From: Bacillota bacterium
GTDB lineage: Bacteria > Bacillota > Clostridia > Lachnospirales > Lachnospiraceae
Assembly: GCA_023398375.1 (NCBI GenBank)
Contig: JAEWSH010000018.1
Coordinates: 1 to 64,000, forward strand
Direction: 5' to 3'
Length of the DNA: 64,000 nt
A program made the position numbers and the translations under genes. Under the pieces are notes generated by a model. That model saw only the letters and a program-made list of their open reading frames with translations. It ran no database searches and was not told the DNA's origin. Positions 53,914 through 63,345 of the stretch are shown here, one piece after another. Each line of letters opens with the position of its first letter. Position 1 is the first letter of the stretch.

Positions 53914-55020
53914 ATGCAGAATTTTAATTATGGAATGGACAATTTATGTTTCGCCAAAAGAGGAAGGAGTCGGGCAATTAATGCAGAGAATCCAAAGGGT
54001 GAAAAAGGAAAAGGGGGCATGTCCGCAAGTTCATTGGGGCCATCCAGGAAAGGTTCTCCCTGTCTGCGTGGGATTGAACCTGGAACAACGGTTACCTTAG
54101 CAGAAATTAACGGGTGTGGAATCATTCATCATATTTGGATGACTGTAGATAACAAGACTTCTGACGCAGACTGTTTTGTACTAAGAGACTTGGTTCTGCG
54201 TATGTATTGGGATGATGAAAAAACACCATCTGTGGAAGCACCGTTAGGAGACTTTTTTTGCTGCGGATTTGCAAAAGAATGTATTGTGAATTCTGAGCCA
54301 ATCGTAGTTGTTCCCTCCAGAGGTTTGAATTGCTATTTTAGAATGCCGTTTAGAAAAGGTGCCAGAATAACACTAGAGAACCAACATTCGAATCCAATAC
54401 CAGCTTTTTTTTACCAGATAGACTATTGCTTATATGATGAGCTGCCTCTGGAAACAACATATTTTCATGCACAATGGAGAAGACAAAGAATTACGAATCT
54501 TAAAGAAGATTATGTGATTCTGGATAATGTCAAAGGAGCAGGAACATATGCAGGAACATATATTGCATTGACGACGTTGGAAAGATATTGGTGGGGTGAA
54601 GGAGAAGTAAAATTCTATATTGATGGGGATAAAGAATATCCTACTATATGCGGAACCGGAATGGAAGATTACTTTGGTGGTTCATGGAGTTTCGCATCTC
54701 ATACCAGTGGAAAGACAATTGAGCAAAACTATTGTACTCCTTATTTAGGATATCCATTCTATGCTGACCACGATGATCTGGTATATAATCCGTATCATAA
54801 TGACGATTGCCCGCCAATGCGGGGATTTTACAGATGGCATTTACCAGACCCTGTTTTCTTTGAAGAAAATTTAAAAGTGACCGTTCAACAAATAGGCGTA
54901 GGACACAGAGGGTTGTTTGAAAGACAAGATGATGTAGCATCCGTGGCTTACTGGTATCAAAAGGAACCACACAATGATTTTGGCAAACTTATGAGTAAAG
55001 AACAACGTTGGCCAAGATAA
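53914..55020 (+). CDS. GH172 (DUF2961) glycoside hydrolase
   Basis: A 368-residue protein of the former DUF2961 family, now GH172, which includes difructose-dianhydride synthase/hydrolase and exo-acting D-arabinofuranosidases. Family motifs with conserved acids are present: EAPLGDFF near residue 109, WWGEGEVKFYIDGD near 226-239 and GTGMEDYFGG near 248-256. No signal peptide. Start at 53914 after AAAGGG. As the last gene of an importer operon it should process the imported oligosaccharide, probably removing a furanose. Confidence 0.9.
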   Translation: MQNFNYGMDNLCFAKRGRSRAINAENPKGEKGKGGMSASSLGPSRKGSPCLRGIEPGTTVTLAEINGCGIIHHIWMTVDNKTSDADCFVLRDLVLRMYWDDEKTPSVEAPLGDFFCCGFAKECIVNSEPIVVVPSRGLNCYFRMPFRKGARITLENQHSNPIPAFFYQIDYCLYDELPLETTYFHAQWRRQRITNLKEDYVILDNVKGAGTYAGTYIALTTLERYWWGEGEVKFYIDGDKEYPTICGTGMEDYFGGSWSFASHTSGKTIEQNYCTPYLGYPFYADHDDLVYNPYHNDDCPPMRGFYRWHLPDPVFFEENLKVTVQQIGVGHRGLFERQDDVASVAYWYQKEPHNDFGKLMSKEQRWPR

Positions 55021-55065
55021 TGCGGTTTATATTCAGGACAGAGAAAAAGGTAGGAGAAATACGAT

Positions 55066-56805
55066 TCAAAGTAATTGAATCAGTGCTTCCAACTCTTGAG
55101 ATAATACTTTTGCACGTGTAAAATCAGTATCTTTCAGAGCCAGTTCTATTTTTGTCTCAACTGCTTTTTTCTTCTGTTCAATTTCCAGATAATCTTTATC
55201 AAAATGATTCGCATAAATCATCTTTCTGAATTTTCGAAGACTCATTTTTCTGATCGTCTTATCTTCAATCAGTAGAACAGAATCCATACAGTTTACAATC
55301 GAATAGAAGTCGTGAGAAACCATCAGGATCGCACCTTTATAGTCCTCCAGTGCTTTTTCCAGTGCAATTTGCGAATACGTGTCCAAATGACTTGTAGGCT
55401 CATCAAGAAGCAGCAGATTTGCTTTACTGGTAGAAATTTTAGCCAATTGAAGCATATTTTTTTCTCCACCTGATAAAGATTCTATCTTTCTGTTCATGAA
55501 TTCTTCTTCAAAACCATAATTGAAAAGATGTGATCTGATATCTTGAGAAGTTAGAAACCCGGCATCGAAGAGTTCTTCCTTTACGGTATGAGACTCATTT
55601 AGCATTTCACCCTGTACTTGTGATAAAAAGGCAATTTTAACGTCTTTATTGATCTCAATAGAAGAAAGATCATGGTTGAAGATATCCCGTAGCAGAGTCG
55701 TCTTCCCGGTGCCATTTGAACCAATAAGAGCGACTTTATCAGTAGATTTGATCTCAAAATTAACATTTTCCAAGAGGATATCATCAAAGACAGCGCTGTA
55801 ATCTGTCACTTTTAGAGCGATTGTTTCTTCTGGTTCGTTGACTTCAGCAAAACGGATTTCCGGTTGTTTCATAGTTACAAAAGGTGCTTTTATTCTACGT
55901 GCTTCTAATCTTTCCTGAATTTTGATTCTGGCTTTTAAAGATTTTCCTCGTGAAGCTTCAGGGTGATTAGAAGCAGCATTTCTTAGATTATCAATGATAA
56001 TCTCATTTCGCTCAATTTCCTCAGTATCAGCATTAGCCAGTTCCTGTAACTCGATCTTACGTTGAAGCAATGAGAAGTTATAATCGATATAGTTCCCATG
56101 AAACTCTTGAAGTTCACAGTTTTCAAGATGCAGTATTTTATTAAAACAATGATTTAGCAGATACCTGTTATGCGTAATGACCAGCATGATTCCCGGATGT
56201 GAATTGATGAGATTCTTAAGGGAATTAAGGTTTTCAAAGTCTAAGAATGCATCGGGTTCATCCATGAGCACTAAGTCTGGACCTGTCAGCATTTCCTTGA
56301 TTACCTGAACCAGTTTAAATTCTCCACTGCTAAGTTTGGATACTGGTAGATCTACCAGTCTGCTTAGGTTTGCAAGGTTTAGTTTCCTGTTGATATTACT
56401 TTCAAAATCATCCCCGCCAATTGCCTGAAATGCGTCTAAAGACTTCTGGTATTTTTCCAGTAAAGAATCAATATCCGTGGAAGTTTCCATTTCAGCGCAA
56501 ATGGATGTTATTTCCTTCTGCAGTTTCATGAATTCTTCCGCGATATATTCAAAAACTGTGTATTCATTTGATTTATCTAGTTGTGGGAACTGACTTACAT
56601 ACCCGATCCTACAATTAGGGTCTATTTCTACTTTTCCATCGAACAGATATTTTTCCGGATCCATAATGATATCGAACAGGGTACTTTTTCCACTGCCGCT
56701 GGTTCCAATGAAAGCACAATGTTGATCATCTTCCAATGTAAATGAAATTTTATGATATAGATCCTTTTCTGGAAATGAGAAAGATAAGTTTTCAACTTTT
56801 ATCAT
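55066..56805 (-). CDS. ABC-F family ATPase
   Basis: A 579-residue soluble protein with two ABC cassettes and no membrane segments. Walker A motifs are GTSGSGKST (about 34-42) and GSNGTGKTT; the first signature is altered (KLSSGE) while the second is intact (SLSGGE); the linker between cassettes is helical and basic. ABC-F proteins act on the ribosome and some protect it from antibiotics. Start at 56805 with GGAGA upstream; a longer frame from 56880 runs through a hairpin. The leader looks like a transcription attenuator, which favours a drug-inducible resistance role, though this is inference. Confidence 0.9.
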   Translation of the reverse strand: MIKVENLSFSFPEKDLYHKISFTLEDDQHCAFIGTSGSGKSTLFDIIMDPEKYLFDGKVEIDPNCRIGYVSQFPQLDKSNEYTVFEYIAEEFMKLQKEITSICAEMETSTDIDSLLEKYQKSLDAFQAIGGDDFESNINRKLNLANLSRLVDLPVSKLSSGEFKLVQVIKEMLTGPDLVLMDEPDAFLDFENLNSLKNLINSHPGIMLVITHNRYLLNHCFNKILHLENCELQEFHGNYIDYNFSLLQRKIELQELANADTEEIERNEIIIDNLRNAASNHPEASRGKSLKARIKIQERLEARRIKAPFVTMKQPEIRFAEVNEPEETIALKVTDYSAVFDDILLENVNFEIKSTDKVALIGSNGTGKTTLLRDIFNHDLSSIEINKDVKIAFLSQVQGEMLNESHTVKEELFDAGFLTSQDIRSHLFNYGFEEEFMNRKIESLSGGEKNMLQLAKISTSKANLLLLDEPTSHLDTYSQIALEKALEDYKGAILMVSHDFYSIVNCMDSVLLIEDKTIRKMSLRKFRKMIYANHFDKDYLEIEQKKKAVETKIELALKDTDFTRAKVLSQELEALIQLL

Positions 56806-56846
56806 AGTAATCTCCATTCTTGTCGCATTATTACATCTTTTTATCA

Positions 56847-56876
56847 CTAAAAAAGAGCTTATCAATATAAGCTCTT
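56847..56876 (-). terminator. Leader hairpin with T run ahead of the ABC-F gene
   Basis: On the minus strand AAGAGCTTA and TAAGCTCTT form a 9-bp stem (56876-56853) with a six-base loop and continue into TTTT. It lies about 50 bases upstream of the ABC-F start codon, where a terminator would act as an attenuator. The same stretch is open from an upstream GTG/ATG near 56880, which could encode a short leader peptide. Confidence 0.65.
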
Positions 56877-57013
56877 CCATATAGTATCTTCTAAATTGTA
56901 AAGTTTACTGTTAGTAGCATAACATTTTTTATGATTAATTTCAATGTATATGATTTCGAACTGGGAAAATACTAGTTTAAAAGCCTGCAATTTGAGTGTA
57001 TTTCAGTATAGCA

Positions 57014-57042
57014 TTGCATTCTTTCAAGTTTAATAGTATGAT
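57014..57042 (+). promoter_or_regulatory. Sigma-A-type promoter of the RNase J gene
   Basis: TTGCAT (57014-57019), a 17-base spacer and TATGAT (57037-57042), 25 bases ahead of the RNase J start codon. Confidence 0.65.
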
Positions 57043-57067
57043 TACAGTTGCGCAGAAAGGCGGTTTT

Positions 57068-58732
57068 ATGAAAGAGAAAGTATTAAACGAAAAAAAAGTA
57101 AAAATTATTCCTCTTGGAGGACTTGAAAAAATAGGAATGAATATTACTGCATTTGAATATGAAGAGAGTATTATTGTTGTGGATTGCGGTATATCATTTC
57201 CGGATGATGATATGTTGGGAATCGATCTGGTAATCCCAGATTTTTCTTATTTGTTAGAGAACAAAGACAAAGTAAAAGGGTTATTTATTACACATGGACA
57301 TGAAGATCATATAGGTTCCATTCCCTATCTGTTAAAAGAAATGAATGTTCCGATCTATGCGACCAAGCTGACACATGGATTGATCGCGATCAAGCTGAAG
57401 GAGCATAACCTGCTGAATAAAACAAAAAGAAAAGTGGTAAAGCATGGTCAGACCATTAATCTGGGAGCTTTTCGTGTGGAATTTATAAAAACGAATCACA
57501 GTATAGCGGATGCCTCTGCTTTGGCAATTACTTCACCGGCAGGAACCATTCTGCATACGGGAGACTTTAAGATCGATTATACGCCGTTGTTCGGAGATGC
57601 CATAGATCTGCAACGGTTTGCAGAAATCGGGAAAAAAGGAGTCCTTGCATTAATGTGCGATAGCACAAATGCCCGGAGACCGGGGTTCACCATTTCGGAA
57701 AAGATGGTTGCAAGAACCTTTGATACACTTTTTACGGATCATACAAAAAGCAGAATGATCATTGCAACATTTGCTTCCAATGTCGACAGGGTGAATCAGA
57801 TTATCAGTACGGCATATAAATTTAAAAGAAAAGTCGTCATACAGGGAAGAAGCATGGTGAATGTCATTAAAGTGGCATCGGAACTAGGTTATATTGATAT
57901 TCCGGAAAATACTGTCATTGAAGTAGAAGAAATGAAGAATTATCCGGATGAAAAGATTGTCATCATAACAACCGGAAGCCAGGGAGAGAATATGGCCGGC
58001 CTTTCCCGGATGGCGGATTCAACCCACAAAACGATTACGATCAAGCACGGAGATAAAGTAATATTAAGTTCCACGCCGATTCCTGGAAATGAAAAGGCAG
58101 TATCCAGGGTCATAAATGAACTTACCAGAAAGGGTGCGGATGTAATTTACCAGGATACACATGTTTCCGGTCATGCCTGTCAGGAAGAGATAAAACTTAT
58201 TTATTCGCTGATCAGACCGCAATATGCCATTCCGGTACATGGGGAATTTGTACACTTAAAAGCGCAGGAAAAACTGGCACAGTCCATGGGAATACCGGAT
58301 GATAATATATTTGTACTGCAATCGGGCAATGTGCTGGAACTCTCAGAAAAACAAGGCAGTATCACGGGACAGGTAAAAGCGAGAGAAGTGTTTGTTGACG
58401 GAATTGGTGTAGGTGATGTCGGTAATATCGTTATTAAGGACAGGCAAAGCTTATCTGCAAATGGATTGGTGATTATCCTTATAGGAATAGAGAAGGGCAG
58501 TAATCAGGTGGTAGCCGGCCCGGATGTTGTATCCAGAGGTTTTGTTTATGTCAGGGAATCGGATGATTTAATGATAAAGATCGAACAAGTTGCTGCAAAG
58601 AGCCTTCAAAAATGTAAGAATACAAAAGAATGGGGAAAAATCAAATCAGCAGTAAAAGAGGGAGTCAGTGATTTTATCTGGAAAGAAATGAAGAGAAACC
58701 CTGTAATCTTACCGATCATCATGGAAGTATGA
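57068..58732 (+). CDS. rnj: Ribonuclease J
   Basis: A 554-residue RNase J, a 5'-3' exo- and endoribonuclease of the beta-CASP metallo-beta-lactamase family. Metal motif THGHEDHIG (His76, His78, Asp80, His81), HTGDFKIDYTP, the beta-CASP region and the C-terminal domain are complete. Start at 57068 with AAAGGCGG upstream and a promoter 25 bases away; a longer frame from 56996 overlaps the promoter. Stands alone, convergent with GH127. Confidence 0.96.
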   Translation: MKEKVLNEKKVKIIPLGGLEKIGMNITAFEYEESIIVVDCGISFPDDDMLGIDLVIPDFSYLLENKDKVKGLFITHGHEDHIGSIPYLLKEMNVPIYATKLTHGLIAIKLKEHNLLNKTKRKVVKHGQTINLGAFRVEFIKTNHSIADASALAITSPAGTILHTGDFKIDYTPLFGDAIDLQRFAEIGKKGVLALMCDSTNARRPGFTISEKMVARTFDTLFTDHTKSRMIIATFASNVDRVNQIISTAYKFKRKVVIQGRSMVNVIKVASELGYIDIPENTVIEVEEMKNYPDEKIVIITTGSQGENMAGLSRMADSTHKTITIKHGDKVILSSTPIPGNEKAVSRVINELTRKGADVIYQDTHVSGHACQEEIKLIYSLIRPQYAIPVHGEFVHLKAQEKLAQSMGIPDDNIFVLQSGNVLELSEKQGSITGQVKAREVFVDGIGVGDVGNIVIKDRQSLSANGLVIILIGIEKGSNQVVAGPDVVSRGFVYVRESDDLMIKIEQVAAKSLQKCKNTKEWGKIKSAVKEGVSDFIWKEMKRNPVILPIIMEV

Positions 58733-58780
58733 TTTGGTAACAAATTGGCGCGCTTATGATTCTTTTAAGTGAGGCAATGT

Positions 58781-58818
58781 AAAAAAAGTGGCGGGCTCCG
58801 TTTTGCGGTGTCCGCCAC
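58781..58818 (-). terminator. Rho-independent terminator of the GH127 gene
   Basis: On the minus strand GTGGCGG (58818-58812) pairs with CCGCCAC (58794-58788), followed by seven T (58787-58781); an inner GC-rich helix extends it. It lies 8 bases after the GH127 stop codon and between convergent genes. Confidence 0.92.
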
Positions 58819-58825
58819 ATGCTGT

Positions 58826-60745
58826 CTATTCTTTTTCCGGTACCCATACGCGCATTTGATTCAGCCCCCGGTTGCCCCAGGCATAATAGGGAATGAGTGT
58901 CAGCCTGCAAGCTTCTGTTTTTGGACGTTCCAGAGAATAGAGTGAAGTTGAGGCAGCAGTCCGGTAACCTTCGATTGTGATTTCTGCAATGCCATTTAAT
59001 CTGTCGGATACAGAAACCTCAGCAAGGGCGTCTTTCTTGACACTTATCCCAAGGATATCATCACCATTATCGAGACCTTCCGCGCAATATATGAGAGGAC
59101 CTCTGGAAAATGCAGCCTTTCCATTGTCAGTGCTGACTTTGCAGGAAGCAAAGATTCTTTTAATGCCCATATCAAAGGTTACGACTAATTGATCCGCACT
59201 GGTGAATGCCTTTGAGATATAAGCATAGCCATTTCTGATTTCGCAGTCGCATTTTCTGCCATTCAATGTAAGCATGGTTTCTTTGCTCCATTCCGGAAGC
59301 CGGATCGCGAGAGTCATCATCACTTCATTATTTTCGGGTGTAATATGGTAGATAACGCTATTATCATAGGGATATTGGGTCTCAATATCGATTTTGCAAT
59401 GCAGGGTATCGGTAAGATCCAGTGTACCTGCAATATATAAATGAGAATAAATAATGCTGCTGTCAATGCTCCAGGCATATCTGCCCAATGAGGATAATAG
59501 TCTGGCTACATTAGGCGGGCAGCAGGCACAGGTGAACCAATTAGGACGCTGCGGCAGTGCATGGCGGTGGGTCACGGCCTCTCCTGAGATACCCGGAATC
59601 ACCTCCAATGGATTGACATAAAAGAATTTTTTCCCATCCAGCTGCATTCCGGCCAGAACACAGTTATAAAGTGCGCGTTCCATTGTGTCGGCATATTTAC
59701 TGTCTTTTTCAAGATCAAGCATTTTCCGTCCAAAGAAAATCAATCCGATCGCCGCGCAGGTCTCTGCATAAGCCGTATCATTTGGCAGATGGTAATCTTC
59801 TGTAAAAGCCTCCCCTTCGTAAGCCGATCCGATTGCTCCGGTGACGTACATCCTGCACTGCGTAATATTCTCCCACAATTGTTTACAGGCATTTTTAAGT
59901 TCTGTGTCACAGGTCTCCTGTGCAACGTCAGCCATTCCGGTATACAGATAAACAGCACGGACTGCATGTCCTACAGCCTTTGTCTGCTCCCGCACAGGAA
60001 GATGGTTTTGCGCATATTCTTTGTTCTTACAGTCGTTTCCCCAGACAGTCCAGGCGTAACGTTCTCTTTCTTTTTTATAATAATCACTGTCAACACCACG
60101 AATATCTATGAAATGCATAGCAAGTTCTCTATATTTCACATTCTTCGTATAACGGTACATTCTCATTAATGCCAGCTCAATTTCCGGATGTCCCGGATAA
60201 CCTGCATGATTGTCTTCTATAAAGTGCTTATAAATATGATCGGCCATACGGCACATGATCTCAAGAAGTTTCGTCTTACCAGTACACTCGGCATAAGCGA
60301 CTGCAGCCTCCATCATATGACCTGCACAATAAAGTTCATGTGCTTCCTGTAAATTAGTCCAACGTTTTTCCGGGGATTTTACAGTAAAATATGTGTTAAG
60401 ATAACCGTCCTCGTGTTGGGCACGTCCGATAAGTTCGATTATTTTATCACAGCGCTTTTCCAGATCCTTATCAGGATACTTTAATAGCGTATAAGCAGCA
60501 GCTTCAAGCCATTTTGCGACATCACTGTCCTGAAAGACCATACCGTAGAATTCTTCGTCGCAGCTTCCTGTTTCGATCACTTTTGCAGCTGCTCTGAAAT
60601 TCTCGATCGCATGACTTTTTTCAGCATCTGGAATCTCATCGTTCAGAACCTTTTCCTGATAGGGGATTACCACATCTTTCACCAACTTTTCATAATGTCC
60701 GAAGAAATGATCGGATATTGTAAATCTTTTTAATAAATCGTTCAT
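58826..60745 (-). CDS. GH127 beta-L-arabinofuranosidase (DUF1680)
   Basis: A 639-residue GH127 enzyme with an all-helical (alpha/alpha)6 barrel. The cysteine-metal centre of the HypBA1 type is visible: Glu328 and Cys330 in YAETCAAIG, Cys408 and Cys409 in FTCACCPPN, and the acid/base Glu312 in GEAFTED. It releases beta-L-arabinofuranose from arabino-oligosaccharides. No signal peptide. AGGAGC sits eight bases before its ATG. Divergent from an AraC regulator at 60970, which probably controls it. Confidence 0.94.
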   Translation of the reverse strand: MNDLLKRFTISDHFFGHYEKLVKDVVIPYQEKVLNDEIPDAEKSHAIENFRAAAKVIETGSCDEEFYGMVFQDSDVAKWLEAAAYTLLKYPDKDLEKRCDKIIELIGRAQHEDGYLNTYFTVKSPEKRWTNLQEAHELYCAGHMMEAAVAYAECTGKTKLLEIMCRMADHIYKHFIEDNHAGYPGHPEIELALMRMYRYTKNVKYRELAMHFIDIRGVDSDYYKKERERYAWTVWGNDCKNKEYAQNHLPVREQTKAVGHAVRAVYLYTGMADVAQETCDTELKNACKQLWENITQCRMYVTGAIGSAYEGEAFTEDYHLPNDTAYAETCAAIGLIFFGRKMLDLEKDSKYADTMERALYNCVLAGMQLDGKKFFYVNPLEVIPGISGEAVTHRHALPQRPNWFTCACCPPNVARLLSSLGRYAWSIDSSIIYSHLYIAGTLDLTDTLHCKIDIETQYPYDNSVIYHITPENNEVMMTLAIRLPEWSKETMLTLNGRKCDCEIRNGYAYISKAFTSADQLVVTFDMGIKRIFASCKVSTDNGKAAFSRGPLIYCAEGLDNGDDILGISVKKDALAEVSVSDRLNGIAEITIEGYRTAASTSLYSLERPKTEACRLTLIPYYAWGNRGLNQMRVWVPEKE

Positions 60746-60969
60746 ATTTTAGCTCCTATCTGCGGTCATCTGCCGCGTATACTCAGGAGGTATATTTTTA
60801 TATGGTATTATCCTCCCAATAGAAAATATATATGTATATGTCAGTGGATTATTAAAGTGTGTAAAATCTAGACACGTTCATATAATTATTTTATAATACA
60901 AATAGTATTATAGATATTATATAAGTATAATCAACTATTATAATCCTAGAAAAGGTGGTGTAAACTTAG

Positions 60970-61845
60970 ATGAGATATTTTGTTTCAAATGCGGCCCATC
61001 CATTGAAGTATCTTTCATCAGGAAACCTGATCAGCAAACAGAATTTCTTACATCAGAGGCGTAATATTGATACCAATGTTTTAATTGTGGTAAAAGAAGG
61101 AACCTTATATATTGCGCAGAACGGAGTTAACTATAAAATCGGTCCCAATCAATATATATTCTTAAAGGCAAACGAAAATCACGTTGGATACAGGGCGTCT
61201 TCTGGAAAGCTATCTTATCTCTGGGTTCATTTTTTAATCAATGATGAAATAACTACGATAACCGATGAGAATTATTTTAACGACATGTCAGAACGAAATA
61301 GGGAAGATCCTAAGAACAAAATTTATATCATTCCGGAGCATGGGGAAATAGCGATTACACAACGGGCGCCATTATTATTCAATCAGCTATTGGATCTATC
61401 AAGACAGGAAATAATCTACTCAGATCAAATGGCAGACTATGCGCTCAGTTTACTTATTATGGAGATATCACAGGAATTTATAGAAACACATCAGAATATC
61501 AGACAGAATATTCCACCCAATATTGTCAGAATCATGGAGTGGATAAAAGCAAATTATTATAGAATGGTTACCGTAACAGAGATAGCCCAAGAATTCGGTT
61601 ACAATTCCGATTATCTTTCCACCCTGTTTAAAAAAAGTACAAATAGCACTATCATTCATTATATCAATAAAACAAGGATAGAAATTGCTAAAGTGCTTAT
61701 GAGTGCTTATGATTTATCTGTTAAGGAAGTTGCTTATTCCTGCGGTTTTTCTGATGAGAAATATTTTATGAAGACATTTAAACGATTAGAAGGAATGACC
61801 CCTTCACAATATAAAAAGGCGTTTAGCAGAAAAATGATTAATTGA
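60970..61845 (+). CDS. AraC-family transcriptional regulator
   Basis: A 291-residue regulator with an N-terminal cupin-like AraC ligand domain (TLYIAQNGVNYKIGPNQYIF) and a C-terminal double helix-turn-helix (TVTEIAQEFGYNSDYLSTLF; SVKEVAYSCGFSDEKYFMKTF). Divergent from GH127 across a 224-base AT-rich gap that must carry both promoters. AAAGGTGGTG lies upstream of the ATG. Confidence 0.92.
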   Translation: MRYFVSNAAHPLKYLSSGNLISKQNFLHQRRNIDTNVLIVVKEGTLYIAQNGVNYKIGPNQYIFLKANENHVGYRASSGKLSYLWVHFLINDEITTITDENYFNDMSERNREDPKNKIYIIPEHGEIAITQRAPLLFNQLLDLSRQEIIYSDQMADYALSLLIMEISQEFIETHQNIRQNIPPNIVRIMEWIKANYYRMVTVTEIAQEFGYNSDYLSTLFKKSTNSTIIHYINKTRIEIAKVLMSAYDLSVKEVAYSCGFSDEKYFMKTFKRLEGMTPSQYKKAFSRKMIN

Positions 61846-61885
61846 TGAGTATGTATCACGTAAGAACATGTATCTAATGATGATA

Positions 61886-61947
61886 AATCTTATATTTCAA
61901 ACGGCTCCGTTCTATAAATCAGAGGAAGCCGTTCGAAATATAAGATT
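61886..61947. repeat. Long imperfect hairpin between convergent genes
   Basis: A 21-bp inverted repeat with one mismatch (61886-61906 with 61927-61947) and a 20-base loop. It lies 40 bases after the AraC gene, and the stop codon of the next, opposite-strand gene falls on its last bases. There is no T run on either strand, so it is not a typical terminator. It could stop both convergent transcripts or be an inserted palindromic element. Confidence 0.75.
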
Positions 61948-62515
61948 AACCTGATACGTCGAATGTACTTCCCAAAATTACAGGGGCATCAGTAATATTG
62001 CCAGAATCTTTTCCAAAATAGGCATCGCTCCATGCTTTCATGTAGATATCACAAAACTTACTGCCTCGTGCCGCCTCTGCTTTTGTTCCTATCATTGTCC
62101 AGCCATTATCTTTGGAATATTGTGCTATTACATGATTATTGGAATCTTTGATTTCTAAATAATTCGATTTCTCAGGGATTCTAAGACTTTTGAATGATTT
62201 TGCAATAATCCCTCTTCTATCCGGGGATACAACAGAAAGATAGCTTTTCATTAGTCTTTGATAACCGGAAGATTCACCGCTGCAGATCCCATTAGCAGCA
62301 TCTTCTTTTGCTTGTTCCACAATGGCTTTTTTATATTCTTCTTCACTCATAGCAGGATCTGTTTTGGTAGTGCAATCGAAGCTGGAAAAGTCAGGCTCCG
62401 GGATACGCCAGGAACTATTAGAACTACTAGAACTAGTAGTTCTAGGCTGGCTTTTGGTTTTTGTATCGAACAACATTTTTAATAAGCTATTATCTACTGA
62501 TTCAATAGAATGCAT
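61946..62515 (-). CDS. Unknown protein with Ser-rich linker
   Basis: A 189-residue protein without signal peptide or membrane segment. An N-terminal Ser/Thr-rich stretch (residues about 24-36) precedes a charged, helical domain ending in a motif with KAWSDAYFG. I cannot assign a family. AGGAG precedes the ATG at 62515. The Ser codons at 62420-62443 form an 11-bp inverted repeat. It follows the secreted-protein gene on the same strand by about 90 bases. Confidence 0.7.
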   Translation of the reverse strand: MHSIESVDNSLLKMLFDTKTKSQPRTTSSSSSNSSWRIPEPDFSSFDCTTKTDPAMSEEEYKKAIVEQAKEDAANGICSGESSGYQRLMKSYLSVVSPDRRGIIAKSFKSLRIPEKSNYLEIKDSNNHVIAQYSKDNGWTMIGTKAEAARGSKFCDIYMKAWSDAYFGKDSGNITDAPVILGSTFDVSG

Positions 62516-62538
62516 GTTTATGAACTCCTTTATGCAAT

Positions 62539-62570
62539 GTTGTCTGATGCCAGACTGGAAATATCAGACA
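62539..62570. repeat. Inverted repeat between two small minus-strand genes
   Basis: TTGTCTGAT (62539-62547) and ATCAGACAA (62562-62570) form a perfect 9-bp palindrome with a 14-base centre, just ahead of the 62515 start. With no T run it is more likely a protein-binding site or mRNA hairpin than a terminator. Confidence 0.5.
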
Positions 62571-62604
62571 ATACTGTTATTTATTTATTATAAAGAATAT
62601 ATTT

Positions 62605-63087
62605 TTAGTAAGTGTAATAAACTGTTAGTTTTATAGCGCTATACGTTTTGCTGGCGTCCTTTCTACTGCTGACATTAGTTCCTGTATAATAGAGTTGATA
62701 GGTACCATTAGCAGCTCTTCCAGATAAACCTGTAGTAAATTCCGTTTGATTTAAACGCCCCCATGGCATAGATACCCATTCTGAATAGTTGCTTGATTTT
62801 ATAAATAGTCTATTCGACAGGATTGCTCCAGAACCAGAAGATGAAATCGTATTACAATCTGCTACTATTTTTTCAACAATTGCATTATCTGGTAATCCTG
62901 TTACATTAAGGGTAGCTATAGACGATATTCCACTCGCATCTGGCTCCAGATATAGACTCATGGAACCTGCTGCTCTAGGCGATGAAGTAAATGTTTTTGA
63001 CGATGAAGCTGCAAATGCGGTAATAGTCATGGCAGACACCATGATCATTACGAGTAATAAACTACTGATTATTCTTTTCCTTTTCAT
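62605..63087 (-). CDS. Small secreted protein of unknown function
   Basis: A 160-residue protein with a clear Sec signal peptide (basic start, hydrophobic core, likely cleavage after AFA near residue 26). The mature part is rich in Ser, Thr, Gly and Tyr and looks all-beta, with a single pair of short hydrophobic strands near the end (IKLTVYYTY). No cell-wall anchor or lipobox. GAGGG precedes the ATG. Family not recognised. It is next to another unknown protein on the same strand, so the two may act together. Confidence 0.75.
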   Translation of the reverse strand: MKRKRIISSLLLVMIMVSAMTITAFAASSSKTFTSSPRAAGSMSLYLEPDASGISSIATLNVTGLPDNAIVEKIVADCNTISSSGSGAILSNRLFIKSSNYSEWVSMPWGRLNQTEFTTGLSGRAANGTYQLYYTGTNVSSRKDASKTYSAIKLTVYYTY

Positions 63088-63345
63088 ATGAATTCCCTCT
63101 TTCAGATGATTTTTGAGGATTACCAGCCTATAGGATAATTAACCCTCATTATGTATATCGGCCATCTAGCAGCAATAGTTTATCGATGTTGCTGTCACTC
63201 TAACTGATAATTTGCATTATATTGGATTGAGATTATTTCCATATCATTTTTAAATAATTTTACAACTTGATATTCATAGTATTTGCGGTTAAACTATTAA
63301 AAAAGAAGGAACATACCACTGTGAAATATGCATAGGAGGCGTTTG

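Noticed and set aside
62420..62443. Inverted repeat AGAACTACTAG/CTAGTAGTTCT as an operator
   Set aside because: It falls in Ser-rich codons inside a gene and is most simply explained by alternating Ser codons, so I do not list it as a regulatory site.
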